Source of the DNA: Streptomyces sp. NRRL WC-3626
Lineage (GTDB): Bacteria; Actinomycetota; Actinomycetes; Streptomycetales; Streptomycetaceae
DNA: 64,000 bases
Direction: 5' to 3'
NCBI RefSeq assembly: GCF_000718785.1
Contig: NZ_JOCA01000003.1
Coordinates: 310,001-374,000, forward strand
The translations under genes were made by a program, and so were the position numbers. Of this stretch, positions 45,181 to 55,023 are shown one piece after another. Each line of letters opens with the position of its first letter. Position 1 is the first letter of the stretch. The notes under the pieces were generated by a model. It made no database searches and was not told the origin of the DNA. It was given only the letters and a program-made list of their open reading frames with translations.

Positions 45181-46458
45181 TCAGGCGTTGCCCGCGGCCT
45201 TGCGGCGGCGGACGACGGCGACCGCTCCGGCGCCGAGTGCGACGGTGACGGCGCTCGCGAGGCCGAGCGGGGTCATGGCGGAGGACGTGCCGGTCTCGGC
45301 GAGACTGCCGCCGGTGCCGGTGGCCGCCGTCTGGTTTTTGACGCCACCCTGGGCCGAGGGGCCGGTGTCCTTGGTGTCCGGCCGCTTGTCGTCGTTCTCG
45401 CCGGGGCGGCCGGGTTCGGCGTCGTCGGTCGTGCCGGGTTCGCTGCCCGCGGGCAGGAGTTCGAAGTCGTAGCGCTTCATCGGGCCCAGCACGCAGGGCC
45501 GGTACACGTCGTGGGCGTCACCGGCGAAGAGGGCGAAGGCATCGGTGGCCTCGGCGACGGAACCGACCTTCATGCGCAGCTTCACGTCGTTCCGCTCGCC
45601 CGGCGCGATGCCGTCGATGGGCGCGATGTGTTCGGGCCCGTCGCCGTCCAGGGTCTGCCAGCCCGAGCCGTCGGACCACTGCACCTTCAGGGCGCTCTTC
45701 GCGCCGCGCTGTTCGCCTTCCGCGTGGAAGAAGAGCAGCGGGTCCACGGTCAGTGTGCGGTCGGTGCCGTTGGTCACACGCAGGGTGAAGTCGACGGTGG
45801 TCCCGGCGACGACCTTGGACGGCAGCCCCACCGCGAGGGAGGTCAGTCCGTCCTCCCGGACACACTCCTTGGCTGCGGTGAGTGCCTTCTGGGCGGCCTC
45901 GTCGGCCCCGCGGGCCTTCTTGAGGGCGTCCTGGAGCAGGCTGTACTCACGGACGGCTGCCACTCTGGCATCGCCCAGCGCGGTGTCGGCCTCCGCCGCC
46001 GCGGTGTCGGCCTCCTGCTGTGCGGTGACCGCCTTCGCCAGTTCTCCCCGGGCGGCTTCGAGGGCCTTCTGTGCCTCGGCCTTCCCGACTTCGTCCTGGG
46101 CCGCTTCGAGTTCGGCCTCGGCGGCCGTGACGGCCGTCTCGGCCGCCGCCTTGACGCCGGCCGCTTCCTTCGCCGCCGTGTTCGCAGTGATCGAGGCCGC
46201 CTTGAGCGGGTGTGTGTCGGAGCCCAGGGACTCCAGGGTCGCCTTGACCTCCTTCTGGCCTTCCTCCTTGGCGACGAGGGCCTTCTCATAGGCGGTCTTC
46301 GCGTCGGCGGCGGCCTTGACCAGTTCCGCGTACGTCGGCTGCTGCCGCACCTGTCCTGCGGACGCTCCGGCGGCGAGGGCCGGGGCGGCGGTGAAGAGGG
46401 CGACGGGCGCGGTCACCGCGACGGCGGCGGCCACGGCCAGGGTACGGCTGAATCTCAC
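45181..46458 (-). CDS. sortase-anchored (LAETG) surface protein with coiled-coil stalk
   Basis: 425 residues. A signal peptide ending near PALAAG; residues about 45-220 form a long Ala/Glu/Lys-rich coiled coil (TAAEAELEAAQDEV-type heptads); residues 235-345 are a beta-sandwich (VVAGTTVDFTLRVTNGTDRT); then a Pro/Asp-rich spacer and a cell-wall sorting signal: LAETG at 386-390, hydrophobic segment, and RRRKAAGNA tail. LAxTG is the signal of class E sortases of Streptomyces, so it should be linked to the peptidoglycan. GTG 46458 has AGGAAAGG at 8 bases. Ligand unknown. Confidence 0.9.
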   Translation of the reverse strand: MRFSRTLAVAAAVAVTAPVALFTAAPALAAGASAGQVRQQPTYAELVKAAADAKTAYEKALVAKEEGQKEVKATLESLGSDTHPLKAASITANTAAKEAAGVKAAAETAVTAAEAELEAAQDEVGKAEAQKALEAARGELAKAVTAQQEADTAAAEADTALGDARVAAVREYSLLQDALKKARGADEAAQKALTAAKECVREDGLTSLAVGLPSKVVAGTTVDFTLRVTNGTDRTLTVDPLLFFHAEGEQRGAKSALKVQWSDGSGWQTLDGDGPEHIAPIDGIAPGERNDVKLRMKVGSVAEATDAFALFAGDAHDVYRPCVLGPMKRYDFELLPAGSEPGTTDDAEPGRPGENDDKRPDTKDTGPSAQGGVKNQTAATGTGGSLAETGTSSAMTPLGLASAVTVALGAGAVAVVRRRKAAGNA

Positions 46459-46735
46459 TAGGGACCTTTCCTGGTGGGAAACGGGGGAGAAAGTGCCGGC
46501 AAGAGAAAATGCGAGCATCCTGCGTAATGCCGAGCCTATTTTCCCGGGCGGGGGCGGGCCGGTGCTTTTTCTCGTCTCGCGATTCCCTTCAGGGAAATGG
46601 GGTTGAAGGAAAGGGGCGAATGGGGATGGTTGTTCAGAGCGCCCCGCAATTCTCTGTGACGTATGTCTCCTCGGTTGCGAGGAGGGGCGGGGCAGGCGCC
46701 GACGGGCGGGCTTCCTGGGCGCCGTGTGGTCCGGA

Positions 46736-48133
46736 TCAGGCCGGTGACGGGGGGATGTTCTGGGTGGCGTGGAAGAAGTTGTCCGGGTCGTAGGCGCGTT
46801 TGACCGTGGTCAGGCGGTCGTAGTTGTCGCGGTAGGTGGAGCGGACGCGTTCGGGGCCCTCCGACTCGCCGAGGAAATTGACGTACGAGCCGCCCATGGA
46901 GTGCGGGTGCAGGTCGGTCCAGTAGTCGACGCACCACTGGCGGATGCGGTCGGCGTTGGCCGGGTCGGGGTCGATGCCGGCGATGACGCCGGACCAGACG
47001 GCGTCCCGGTAGGCCCAGGCCGTGTCGCCGGGGGAGACCCGGTGGGCCGCCCCGTCCACGGGGTAGAGGTGCATCGTCGACAGGTCGGTGGGCAGGGCGT
47101 GGGCGTACCGCTCGTGCACGGCGACGGCGTCGTCCGGGATGCCGTCGAAGAAGTCGCCGCGCCAGTACCACTGCAGGCCCTTGGGGAGCAGCCCGTCGAA
47201 CATGGACTGCAGGGCGGGGTACGGCATCGGCGTGGCGAAGTGGAAGGCAGGCGGGGCGGGGTCGTTGACCACGGACAGGACGTCCTCCAGCCGGCCGGAG
47301 TCCAGGTCGCCGGTGTAGCACCAGACGACGGCGCACATCTTCTGTCCGTGGATCGGCTCCGGGAAGGGCGGGCCGGGCGGCACGGACAGCACGGCGAAGA
47401 ACCCGTTGAGGTTCTCGGGCGCGGCGGGCAGGAACTCCCGGTACCAGCGCAGCACCTCCGCCGTGCGGTCGACCGGCCACACGGTCACGGCGACCCCGAC
47501 CGTGTGCACCGGCCGCAGCCGGAAGGTGAAGGACGTGACGACGCCGAAGTTGCCGCCGCCGCCCCGCAGCGCCCAGAGCAGATCCGGGTGTTCCTTCTCG
47601 GTGGTGGTGACGAGGGTGCCGTCGGCCAGGACGACGTCGGCGGCGATCAGACTGTCGACCGTCAGCCCGTACGCGCGGGTCAGATGCCCGTGCCCGCCGC
47701 CCAGGGTGAGACCGCCGACGCCCGTCGTCGACATGATCCCGGCCGGTACGCCGAGTCCGAAGGCGTGCGTCTCATGGTCGAGGTCGGCCAGCTCGGCGCC
47801 CCCGCCCACCTGCGCGGTCCGCGTCTCCGGGTCGACCCGCACCCAGCGCATCGGGGACAGGTCGAGGGTGAGCCCGCCGTCGATCAGGCACAGCCCCGGC
47901 CCGCTGTGTCCGCCCCCGCGAACGGCCAGGTCGGTCCCGGTCTCCCGGGCGAAGGCGAGGGTGGTCCGTACGTCCGCCGCGCCCGCGCACCGGGCGATGG
48001 CGGCCGGGCGGCGGTCGATCATGCCGTTGTAGACGCTGCGGGCCTCGCCGTAATCCGTGTCCTGCGGCGTGACCACCCGCCCTCGCAGGGATTCACGCAG
48101 GCTGTCGAACGTGGTTGCCTCTGTGACGCTCAT
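46736..48133 (-). CDS. FAD-binding oxidase (PCMH type, berberine-bridge-like)
   Basis: 465 residues. N-terminal FAD domain with VRGGGHSGPGLCLIDGG, where the His is the likely 8-alpha-N1-histidyl FAD link, and GVGGLTLGGGHGHLTR. The cysteine that gives bicovalent attachment in berberine bridge enzymes is absent (IMSTTG). A C-terminal BBE segment YDPDNFFHATQNIPP is present. It oxidises an alcohol or sugar substrate, unknown here. No signal peptide. Stand-alone gene. Confidence 0.9.
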   Translation of the reverse strand: MSVTEATTFDSLRESLRGRVVTPQDTDYGEARSVYNGMIDRRPAAIARCAGAADVRTTLAFARETGTDLAVRGGGHSGPGLCLIDGGLTLDLSPMRWVRVDPETRTAQVGGGAELADLDHETHAFGLGVPAGIMSTTGVGGLTLGGGHGHLTRAYGLTVDSLIAADVVLADGTLVTTTEKEHPDLLWALRGGGGNFGVVTSFTFRLRPVHTVGVAVTVWPVDRTAEVLRWYREFLPAAPENLNGFFAVLSVPPGPPFPEPIHGQKMCAVVWCYTGDLDSGRLEDVLSVVNDPAPPAFHFATPMPYPALQSMFDGLLPKGLQWYWRGDFFDGIPDDAVAVHERYAHALPTDLSTMHLYPVDGAAHRVSPGDTAWAYRDAVWSGVIAGIDPDPANADRIRQWCVDYWTDLHPHSMGGSYVNFLGESEGPERVRSTYRDNYDRLTTVKRAYDPDNFFHATQNIPPSPA

Positions 48134-48223
48134 GAGCGGACACCCCTCGGGAAGGTGCGGTACAGGGTCCGCCCCCCGCTCCTTCCAGTGTGTCGCAGGT
48201 CACTATTTATGGCGATGTGGGCG

Positions 48224-48790
48224 TCACTTCGGGCGGTGCGGGTTCTCGTGGTGCCGCACCTCCGTGCGGAGGTGGTTGGTCAGGGCGGTGGCCGCCGCCG
48301 TGAGGAAGATGAAGCTGTAGAGGATCTGCAGGATGGTGACCAGCCGGGCCGTCTGGCCGCGCGGGGTGATGTCGCCGTACCCGACGGTGGCGAGGGTGAC
48401 CACCGTGAAGTAGAGGGCGTCCAGGCGGGTGGCGATGCCGTCGAGCTCGCCGGGGCGCTGGGCCAGTGCCTGGTAGGAGGTCGCGAAGACCAGGATGGAC
48501 AGGCTCATCAGCAGCGGGATGACCAGTCCCGGGCGGACGTCCGGCACCCCGAGCAGGACATGGACGACCTGCCGCAGCAGCAGGAGCGCGATCAGCGTCA
48601 GGGCGAGGCCGAACAGGAGCCAGCTCAGCACCGGGCGGCGCGGGCCCAGACGGTCCAGCGGCAGCAGGAAGTAGGCGGTGACCATCGCCGCCACGCCCGC
48701 CGCCTCGACCAGCCACGGCCAGACGGTGCTCCACGCGGCGGACGCGCGCTCTAGGCCCGGGACTCGGGGGTCTCGCGGCGCGGTGCGCAC
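48224..48790 (-). CDS. two-pore-loop-type potassium channel protein (ion channel family 2)
   Basis: About 188 residues, four membrane segments, pore helix ALYFTVVTLATVGYGDITP with the K+ selectivity filter TVGYGD (residues near 140). The C-terminal segment is cytoplasmic, RTEVRHHENPHRPK, with no RCK domain. The start is uncertain: GTG 48790 overlaps the preceding gene by 40 bases; a shorter form starts at GTG 48694. Organised with the DUF7144 protein. Confidence 0.8.
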   Translation of the reverse strand: MRTAPRDPRVPGLERASAAWSTVWPWLVEAAGVAAMVTAYFLLPLDRLGPRRPVLSWLLFGLALTLIALLLLRQVVHVLLGVPDVRPGLVIPLLMSLSILVFATSYQALAQRPGELDGIATRLDALYFTVVTLATVGYGDITPRGQTARLVTILQILYSFIFLTAAATALTNHLRTEVRHHENPHRPK

Positions 48791-49191
48791 AGGGCCCAGA
48801 TGATGAAGCCGTCGATGACGACGAGGACGATCGCCCACACCGGTGCGTACGGCAGCCACACGAAATTGGCGATCATGCTGAGTCCGGCCAGGGCGACACC
48901 CACCACGCGCGCCCAGCCGGCTCCCCTGAACAGGGCGATACCGGCGGCGGTGACCAGGGCGCCGAGGATCAGATGGATCCAGCCCCAGCCGGTCAGGCTG
49001 AACTCGTAGGTGAAGTTCCGGGTGGCGACGAAGACATTGTCCTCGGCGATGGCGGCGATGCCCTGGAAGATCGCCATGATGCCGCCGAAGGTCATCAGGA
49101 TCGCCGCGGCCGCCGTCCAGCCGGTCGCCCAGGGGCTCCTCGCCTCCCACCCGGCCTGATGGTGGCGGGTACCACTCACATTGCTCGCCAT
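48751..49191 (-). CDS. DUF7144-like membrane protein, 146 aa
   Basis: Four predicted helices; the first begins TGWTAAAAILMTFGGIMAIFQG and is followed by NFTYEFSLTGWGWIHLILGALV, a pattern of a widespread actinobacterial four-helix family. ATG 49191 has AAAGG about 10 bases upstream; the upstream in-frame codons are not preferred. Function unknown. Tightly linked to the K+ channel gene downstream. Confidence 0.8.
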   Translation of the reverse strand: MASNVSGTRHHQAGWEARSPWATGWTAAAAILMTFGGIMAIFQGIAAIAEDNVFVATRNFTYEFSLTGWGWIHLILGALVTAAGIALFRGAGWARVVGVALAGLSMIANFVWLPYAPVWAIVLVVIDGFIIWALCAPRRETPESRA

Positions 49192-49317
49192 GTGATCGAC
49201 CTTTCGGACTGTCCCCCGGCAGTGTCTCCACCAGGTTTGCACCCCGGTCCGCACTCGGCACCTCGGCCGCCGGGAGGCGGCGGGCCTTGTCAGTGGTGCC
49301 CCCTACCCTCGTCGGAG

Positions 49318-50199
49318 ATGGCACAGGTATGGAGATGCTCGGGGCTGCGGTGGCCGGCCGAAGGCCCCGTGCTGGCGTGGGAGGGCGGCCGGAGCTCCGC
49401 GCTGACCTGGGGGAAACGGGTGGCCTTCGGGGTCGCGGGAGGGGAAGGGGGAGTGCGGACATGCGTGGGGGCAAGGGGGAACGCGTGTCCGCCGGGGGCG
49501 GCGGTCCCGGCGCGGAGCACGGGGGCGCGCTGCGAGGAGTGCGCCCGGCTGGACCGGGCGCACTCGGTGGCCGCCGACACCCTCGCGGACGATCCGCGGC
49601 CCTACCGCGTCTACCTGGCCTGGTTCGGGCCCGGTATGACCAAGGTCGGGATCACCGCCGTACAGCGGGGACCGGCGCGGCTGCTGGAGCAGGGGGCGGT
49701 CTGCTTCAGCTGGCTGGGTACGGGCCCGCTGATGGCGGCACGCCGCACGGAGGAGCTGCTGCGCGCGGCGCTTCGCGTGCCCGACCGGATTCCGTACGCC
49801 GACAAGCGGGCGGTACGGGCGGTCCTGCCGGCCGGGGAGGGGGAGCGGGCGGCCGAGCTGGCCGGCCTGCACGCGCGGGCGGTCGCCCTGGCCGGCTGGC
49901 CGGAGTCGCTCGCCCGGGAGCCGTTCCACCCCGTGGATCACGTCGAGGCGTTCGGGCTGGCAGGGGTGCCGCCCGCCGTGGGGGAGGTGAGCGAACTGGT
50001 CGCCGGGGGCGCGGTGAGCGGGGAGCTCGTGGCGGCCGCCGGTCCCGATCTGCATCTGGCGACGCCGAAGGGCGTCCTGGTGCTGGACACCCGGCTGCTC
50101 ACCGGATGGGGACTCCTCCCGGGCGACGGACGGGAGTTCACGGTGCCGGTCCGGCCGGTCAGGGGCCGTACGGCGGCCGCACAGGACGGGCTGTTCTGA
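49318..50199 (+). CDS. DUF2797 domain protein
   Basis: 293 residues. N-terminal CPPG...C and CEECARL cysteine pair region, then the DUF2797 hallmark YLAWFGPGMTKVGIT and RTEELLRAAL. A soluble protein of unknown function, found in many actinomycetes and some archaea. Start ATG 49318 is separated from the divergent DUF7144 gene by 126 bases. Confidence 0.82.
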   Translation: MAQVWRCSGLRWPAEGPVLAWEGGRSSALTWGKRVAFGVAGGEGGVRTCVGARGNACPPGAAVPARSTGARCEECARLDRAHSVAADTLADDPRPYRVYLAWFGPGMTKVGITAVQRGPARLLEQGAVCFSWLGTGPLMAARRTEELLRAALRVPDRIPYADKRAVRAVLPAGEGERAAELAGLHARAVALAGWPESLAREPFHPVDHVEAFGLAGVPPAVGEVSELVAGGAVSGELVAAAGPDLHLATPKGVLVLDTRLLTGWGLLPGDGREFTVPVRPVRGRTAAAQDGLF

Positions 50200-50318
50200 C
50201 CCGGTGTCCCCCGGACCCGAGCGCGACCGGAGTTCACGGTGCGGTCCGGGACCGGATGCGCCGTTGTGATCCGGTGCCCTCTGGACCTCGGCAGCGGGTG
50301 CGGGTGATCGTGGGCGGC

Positions 50319-51257
50319 ATGAGCGCTCACCCCGGCCCGCGTACCGAAGCCGACGACGTACGGCACTTCTGGGAGGGGCTCGGGCTGCCCGGGCTCGTCG
50401 ACGTGCACACGCACTTCATGCCGGAGCGGGTGCTGCGCAAGGTGTGGGCCTATTTCGACGCGCTCGGACCGCTGACCGGCGGCGTCGAATGGCCGATCAC
50501 CTACCGTGCCGAGGAGGACGAACGGGCCGCGCTGCTACGGCGGTTCGGCGTGCGGGCGTTCACCGCCATGCTCTACCCGCACAAACCGGGCATGGCACGC
50601 TGGCTGAACGGCTGGGCGGCCGGCTTCGCCGCCCGCACCCCCGACTGCCTGCACACCTCCACCCTCTTCCCCGAGCCCGGCGTCGCGGAGTACGTGCGGG
50701 AGGCCGTCGACGCGGGCGCCCGCGTCGTCAAGGCCCATGTGCAGGTGGGCGCGTACGACCCGGCCGACGCCTCGCTCGACGCCGCCTGGGGGCTGCTCGC
50801 CGAGGCCGGCGTACCGGTGGTGATCCACTGCGGGTCCGGTCCCGCGCCCGGCAAGCACACCGGCCCCGAGCCGATCGCCCGCGTCCTGGCCCGGCACCCC
50901 CGGCTGCGGCTGATCGTCGCGCACCTCGGCATGCCCGAGTACGAGGACTTCCTCGACCTCGCCGAGCGGTACGCGGAGGTGCGGCTGGACACCACCATGG
51001 CGTTCACCGACTTCAGCGAACGCCTCGCCCCGTTCCCCGGGCGGGCCCTGCCCCGGCTGGCCGGCCTCGGTGACCGCGTCCTCCTCGGCACCGACTTCCC
51101 CAACATCCCCTACCCCTACCTCCACCAGCTCCGCGCGCTCGAACGGCTGGACCTCGGGGACGCCTGGCTGCGGGCGGTGTGCCACGACAACGGCGCCCGG
51201 CTCTTCGGCCTGCCGGGCCGAGCGCCGGACCGGCGGGGCGCAGACGTCCCGGGCTGA
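50319..51257 (+). CDS. amidohydrolase family 2 (TIM-barrel metal-dependent hydrolase)
   Basis: 312 residues. Metal-binding HxH is VDVHTHFMPERV near residue 30; His in VVIHCGSGP and HLGMPEY, and the catalytic Asp in LLGTDFPN, follow the barrel order. Probable hydrolase or decarboxylase of the ACMSD-like clan; substrate unknown. It precedes the two-component operon, and a 6-bp stem covering its stop (51250-51267) may attenuate read-through. Confidence 0.87.
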   Translation: MSAHPGPRTEADDVRHFWEGLGLPGLVDVHTHFMPERVLRKVWAYFDALGPLTGGVEWPITYRAEEDERAALLRRFGVRAFTAMLYPHKPGMARWLNGWAAGFAARTPDCLHTSTLFPEPGVAEYVREAVDAGARVVKAHVQVGAYDPADASLDAAWGLLAEAGVPVVIHCGSGPAPGKHTGPEPIARVLARHPRLRLIVAHLGMPEYEDFLDLAERYAEVRLDTTMAFTDFSERLAPFPGRALPRLAGLGDRVLLGTDFPNIPYPYLHQLRALERLDLGDAWLRAVCHDNGARLFGLPGRAPDRRGADVPG

Positions 51258-51270
51258 ACGGAGCCCGTGA

Positions 51271-51312
51271 GTTTCTCAGGTAAAACACAGGTTTCCGAAA
51301 GGGTGTTCTCAG
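51271..51312 (+). promoter_or_regulatory. direct repeats in the response-regulator promoter
   Basis: TTCTCAG occurs at 51273-51279 and 51306-51312, 33 bases apart (about three helical turns), and GTTTCCGAAAG lies between. Plausible autoregulatory binding sites of the OmpR-type regulator that starts at 51336. Confidence 0.4.
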
Positions 51313-51335
51313 AGGCCCCCGACATCGTCTGCGGT

Positions 51336-52076
51336 ATGACCACGATCTCGCCCCAGGGGCGCACCGAACTGCTGAGGCCGGACGGGAGCCCCGTCCGCGT
51401 GCTTGTGGTGGACGACGAGCAGTCGATCACCGAGCTGCTGTCCATGGCCCTGCGCTACGAGGGCTGGCAGATCCGCAGCGCGGGCGACGGCCAGGGCGCC
51501 CTCCGCACCGCGCGCGAGTTCCGGCCCGACGCCGTCGTCCTGGACATGATGCTGCCGGACATGGACGGCCTGGCGATCCTCGGCCGGCTGCGCCGCGAGC
51601 ACCCGGACGTGCCCGTCCTGTTCCTCACCGCCAGGGACGCCGTCGAGGACCGTATCGCCGGACTGACCGCCGGCGGGGACGACTACGTCACCAAGCCGTT
51701 CAGCCTGGAGGAGGTCGTCGCCCGGCTGCGCGGGCTGATCCGCCGCTCCGGCGCCGCCGACCGCCGCTCCGAGTCGATGCTGGTCGTCGGCGACCTCACC
51801 CTCGACGAGGACAGCCACGAGGTCACCCGCGGCGGCGACGGGATCCACCTCACCGCCACCGAGTTCGAGCTGCTGCGCTTCCTCATGCGCAACCCCCGGC
51901 GGGTGCTCAGCAAGGCCCAGATCCTCGACCGGGTCTGGTCGTACGACTTCGGCGGGCAGGCCAACGTCGTCGAGCTGTACATCTCGTATCTGCGCAGGAA
52001 GATCGACGCGGGCCGGGAGCCGATGATCCACACCCGGCGCGGCGCCGGCTACATGATCAAGCCCGCGGTCGCGTGA
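51336..52076 (+). CDS. OmpR-family response regulator
   Basis: 246 residues. Receiver domain with acidic pocket VVDDE (25-29), phospho-acceptor Asp70 in VLDMMLP and Lys120 in VTKPF; the C-terminal winged helix begins LTLDEDSHEVTRGG and includes VWSYDFGGQANVVELYISYLRRKI in parts. Cognate partner of the histidine kinase that follows with a 4-base overlap. Expected to control the two glycosyltransferase genes downstream. Confidence 0.95.
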   Translation: MTTISPQGRTELLRPDGSPVRVLVVDDEQSITELLSMALRYEGWQIRSAGDGQGALRTAREFRPDAVVLDMMLPDMDGLAILGRLRREHPDVPVLFLTARDAVEDRIAGLTAGGDDYVTKPFSLEEVVARLRGLIRRSGAADRRSESMLVVGDLTLDEDSHEVTRGGDGIHLTATEFELLRFLMRNPRRVLSKAQILDRVWSYDFGGQANVVELYISYLRRKIDAGREPMIHTRRGAGYMIKPAVA

Positions 52077-53650
52077 GCGGACGGCGACGGCCGCGTCCGC
52101 GGCGGCGGGCGGGTACCCCGCGCACCCTGCGGACCCGGCTCGTCGTCGCGTCCGTGACGCTCATCGCGGTGGTGTGCGCGGTGATCGGCACCGTGACCAC
52201 ACTGGCGCTGCGGTCGCATCTGTACGAGCAGCTCGACGGGCAGGTCCGTGAGGTCGCCGCGCGTGCGTCGGGCATGTTCGGGCCACCGGGCCAGGGCGGG
52301 GACGGCGTCGGCAGGGAGCCCAAGCGGATCGACCTCACCGACTTCGTCGCTCATGGCCCGCAGCCGCCGTACAGCATCGCGGCGCAGGTCGAGAACGGCT
52401 CCGTCACCAAGGCCCTGTACGGGTCGAAATCCGAGGACGACTTCTCGATGAGCGCCGAGTCGCTGAACGCGGCGCAGGTTTCCGTGCTCGACTCCGTCCC
52501 GCGGGACGGCGGCGAGCACTCCGTGGACCTCCCGGGCCTCGGCGGCTACCGCGTCGTCTACCAGGAGGGCCCCAACGGGGCCTTCTACGTCGCCCTTCCC
52601 GCCGCGGACGTCGACAACACCATCAACACCCTGATCCTCGTCGAGATCAGCGTCACCGCCGCCGGGCTCATCGCCGCCTCCCTCGCCGGAGCCGTCATCG
52701 TCGGCGTCGCCACCCGCCCCCTGCGCAAGGTCGCCGCCACCGCCACCCGCGTCTCCGAACTCCCCCTGCACACCGGCGAGGTGACCCTCGAGGAACGCGT
52801 CCCCGACGCCGAGTGCGATCCGCACACCGAGGTCGGCCGGGTCGGCGCCGCCCTGAACCGCCTGCTCGACCACATCCACGGGGCGCTGCACGCCCGCCAG
52901 GAGAGCGAGACCCGGGTACGGCGGTTCGTCGCCGACGCCAGCCATGAACTCCGTACGCCGCTGGCCTCCATCCGGGGCTACGCCGAACTCACCCGGCGCG
53001 GCCGGGAACAGGTCGGCCCCGACACCCGGCACGCGCTCAGGCGGATCGAGTCCGAGGCGGGCCGGATGACCCTGCTCGTCGAGGACCTGCTGCTGCTCGC
53101 CCGCCTGGACGCCGGCCGGCCGCTGCAGTTCGAGGAGACCGACCTCGTCCCCCTCGTCGTGGACACCGTCAGCGACGCCCGCGCCGCCGGACAGGACCAC
53201 GTCTGGCGCCTCGAACTGCCCGACGAGCCCGCACCGGTGTGCGCCGACGCCGCCCGGCTCCAACAGGTCCTCGTCAACCTGCTCGGCAACGCCCGCAGCC
53301 ACACCCCGCCCGGCACCACCGTCACCGCACGCGTGCGCCGCGACGGGACCTGGCTGTGCGTCGACGTGACCGACGACGGGCCGGGCATCCCGCCCGGACT
53401 GCTCCCGCACGTCTTCGAACGGTTCGCGCGCGGTGACTCCGCGCGCACCCGCACCACCGGATCGACCGGTCTGGGCCTCGCCATCGTGCAGGCCGTCGCG
53501 GCCGCGCACGGCGGTGCCGTGACCGTCGACAGCGTGCCAGGACGCACCGCGTTCACCCTCCATCTGCCCGCCACGGCACCGCAGTTGACGCCCGAGCCGT
53601 ACTCACAGCCACGGCACAGCCTCACCACATGGGCACGACAGGGCGGTTGA
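52073..53650 (+). CDS. sensor histidine kinase
   Basis: 525 residues. Two membrane helices (about 23-46 and 184-210) flank a 135-residue extracytoplasmic sensor; then HAMP, the HisKA domain with His291 in DASHELRTPL, and a HATPase domain with NLLGNARSHT (N box), DDGPGIPP and GSTGLGLAIV. GTG start overlaps the regulator gene (GTGA). A complete, probably active kinase for the preceding regulator. Confidence 0.95.
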   Translation: MSGRRRPRPRRRAGTPRTLRTRLVVASVTLIAVVCAVIGTVTTLALRSHLYEQLDGQVREVAARASGMFGPPGQGGDGVGREPKRIDLTDFVAHGPQPPYSIAAQVENGSVTKALYGSKSEDDFSMSAESLNAAQVSVLDSVPRDGGEHSVDLPGLGGYRVVYQEGPNGAFYVALPAADVDNTINTLILVEISVTAAGLIAASLAGAVIVGVATRPLRKVAATATRVSELPLHTGEVTLEERVPDAECDPHTEVGRVGAALNRLLDHIHGALHARQESETRVRRFVADASHELRTPLASIRGYAELTRRGREQVGPDTRHALRRIESEAGRMTLLVEDLLLLARLDAGRPLQFEETDLVPLVVDTVSDARAAGQDHVWRLELPDEPAPVCADAARLQQVLVNLLGNARSHTPPGTTVTARVRRDGTWLCVDVTDDGPGIPPGLLPHVFERFARGDSARTRTTGSTGLGLAIVQAVAAAHGGAVTVDSVPGRTAFTLHLPATAPQLTPEPYSQPRHSLTTWARQGG

Positions 53651-53664
53651 CCAGAGTCGGTTCC

Positions 53665-55023
53665 ATGCGAACCGATTCCTCTCCCGGCACCCTGCCGGCG
53701 CGGGAGCACCTCCCGGCCGCCGGAGCCGGTACGCCGGTCCTGGACGTAGTGATCCCCGTCTACAACGAGGAGAAGGACCTGGGGCCGTGCGTCCGCAGAC
53801 TGCGCGAGCACCTGACCCGCACCTTCCCCTACGCCTTCCGCATCACGATCGCCGACAACGCCTCCACGGACGGCACCCCGTACGTGGCCGGCCGGCTGGC
53901 GGAACGCTTCCCCGAGGTGCGGTCCGTGCGGCTGGAGCAGAAGGGCCGCGGCCGGGCGCTGCGCACCGTCTGGTTCGCCTCGGACGCCCCCGTCCTCGCC
54001 TACATGGACGTGGACCTGTCCACCGACCTCAACGCACTGCTGCCGCTGGTCGCCCCGCTGATCTCCGGCCATTCCGACCTCGCCATCGGCTCCCGGCTGA
54101 GCCGCAGCTCCCGCGTGGTGCGGGGCGCCAAGCGGGAGTTCATCAGCCGGTCGTACAACCTGATCCTGCGGGGCTCGCTGCAGGCCCGGTTCTCCGACGC
54201 GCAGTGCGGCTTCAAGGCGATCCGCCGTGACGTCGCCCGGGTACTGCTGCCGCTGGTGGAGGACAGCGGCTGGTTCTTCGACACCGAACTGCTGGTCCTC
54301 TCCGAGCGTGCCGGGCTGCGCATCCACGAGGTGCCGGTCGACTGGGTCGACGACCCCGACTCCACCGTGCACATCGTGAAGACGGCGACCGACGACCTCA
54401 AGGGCGTCTGGCGGGTCGGCAGGGCGCTGGCCACCGGCTCGCTCCCGCTGGACCGGCTCGCCCGCCCCTTCGGCGACGACCCGCGCGACCGCACCCTCGA
54501 GGACGTCCCGCAGGGCCTGGCCCGCCAACTGGTCGGCTTCTGCGCCGTCGGTGTCCTGTCCACCCTCTTCTACCTGCTGCTCTACAGCGGCTTCCGCACC
54601 TTCACCGGCTCCCAGACCGCCAACGGGCTGGCCCTCCTCGTCTCCGCGGTCGCCAACACCGCCGCCAACCGGCGGCTCACCTTCGGGGTGCGGGGGCGCG
54701 GCGGCGCCGTACGGCATCAGGCGCAGGGGCTGGTCGTCTTCGGCATCGGCCTCGCCCTGACCAGCGGCTCCCTCGTCGCCCTCAACGCCGCCGCCGACGA
54801 ACCCGCCCACTCCACCGAACTGGCGGTCCTCGTCGCGGCCAACCTCGCGGCGACCGTCCTGCGGTTCCTGCTCTTCCGCGCGTGGGTGTTCCCGGACCGC
54901 GCCCGGTCTCCCGAGCCGGCCGTCGCCCGGCAGGACGCGACCCTGCCGCTCCGGCCGGTCCGTTCACCACTGCCCACCCGTCCGTCCCGCCCTTCCGACT
55001 CCGACCCGAGGGACCTCCGATGA
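53665..55023 (+). CDS. GT2 glycosyltransferase with GtrA membrane domain (YkcC/DPM1-like)
   Basis: 452 residues. Glycosyltransferase A domain with VVIPVYNEE, the DXD-like DVDLSTD and DAQCGFKAI; a C-terminal GtrA-type part has four helices (QGLARQLVGFCAVGVLS onward). Family members load a sugar onto polyprenyl phosphate. The start is uncertain (53665 or 53629, the latter overlapping the kinase stop). ATGA overlap with the next gene couples it to the GT39 protein that would use the lipid-linked sugar. Confidence 0.9.
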   Translation: MRTDSSPGTLPAREHLPAAGAGTPVLDVVIPVYNEEKDLGPCVRRLREHLTRTFPYAFRITIADNASTDGTPYVAGRLAERFPEVRSVRLEQKGRGRALRTVWFASDAPVLAYMDVDLSTDLNALLPLVAPLISGHSDLAIGSRLSRSSRVVRGAKREFISRSYNLILRGSLQARFSDAQCGFKAIRRDVARVLLPLVEDSGWFFDTELLVLSERAGLRIHEVPVDWVDDPDSTVHIVKTATDDLKGVWRVGRALATGSLPLDRLARPFGDDPRDRTLEDVPQGLARQLVGFCAVGVLSTLFYLLLYSGFRTFTGSQTANGLALLVSAVANTAANRRLTFGVRGRGGAVRHQAQGLVVFGIGLALTSGSLVALNAAADEPAHSTELAVLVAANLAATVLRFLLFRAWVFPDRARSPEPAVARQDATLPLRPVRSPLPTRPSRPSDSDPRDLR

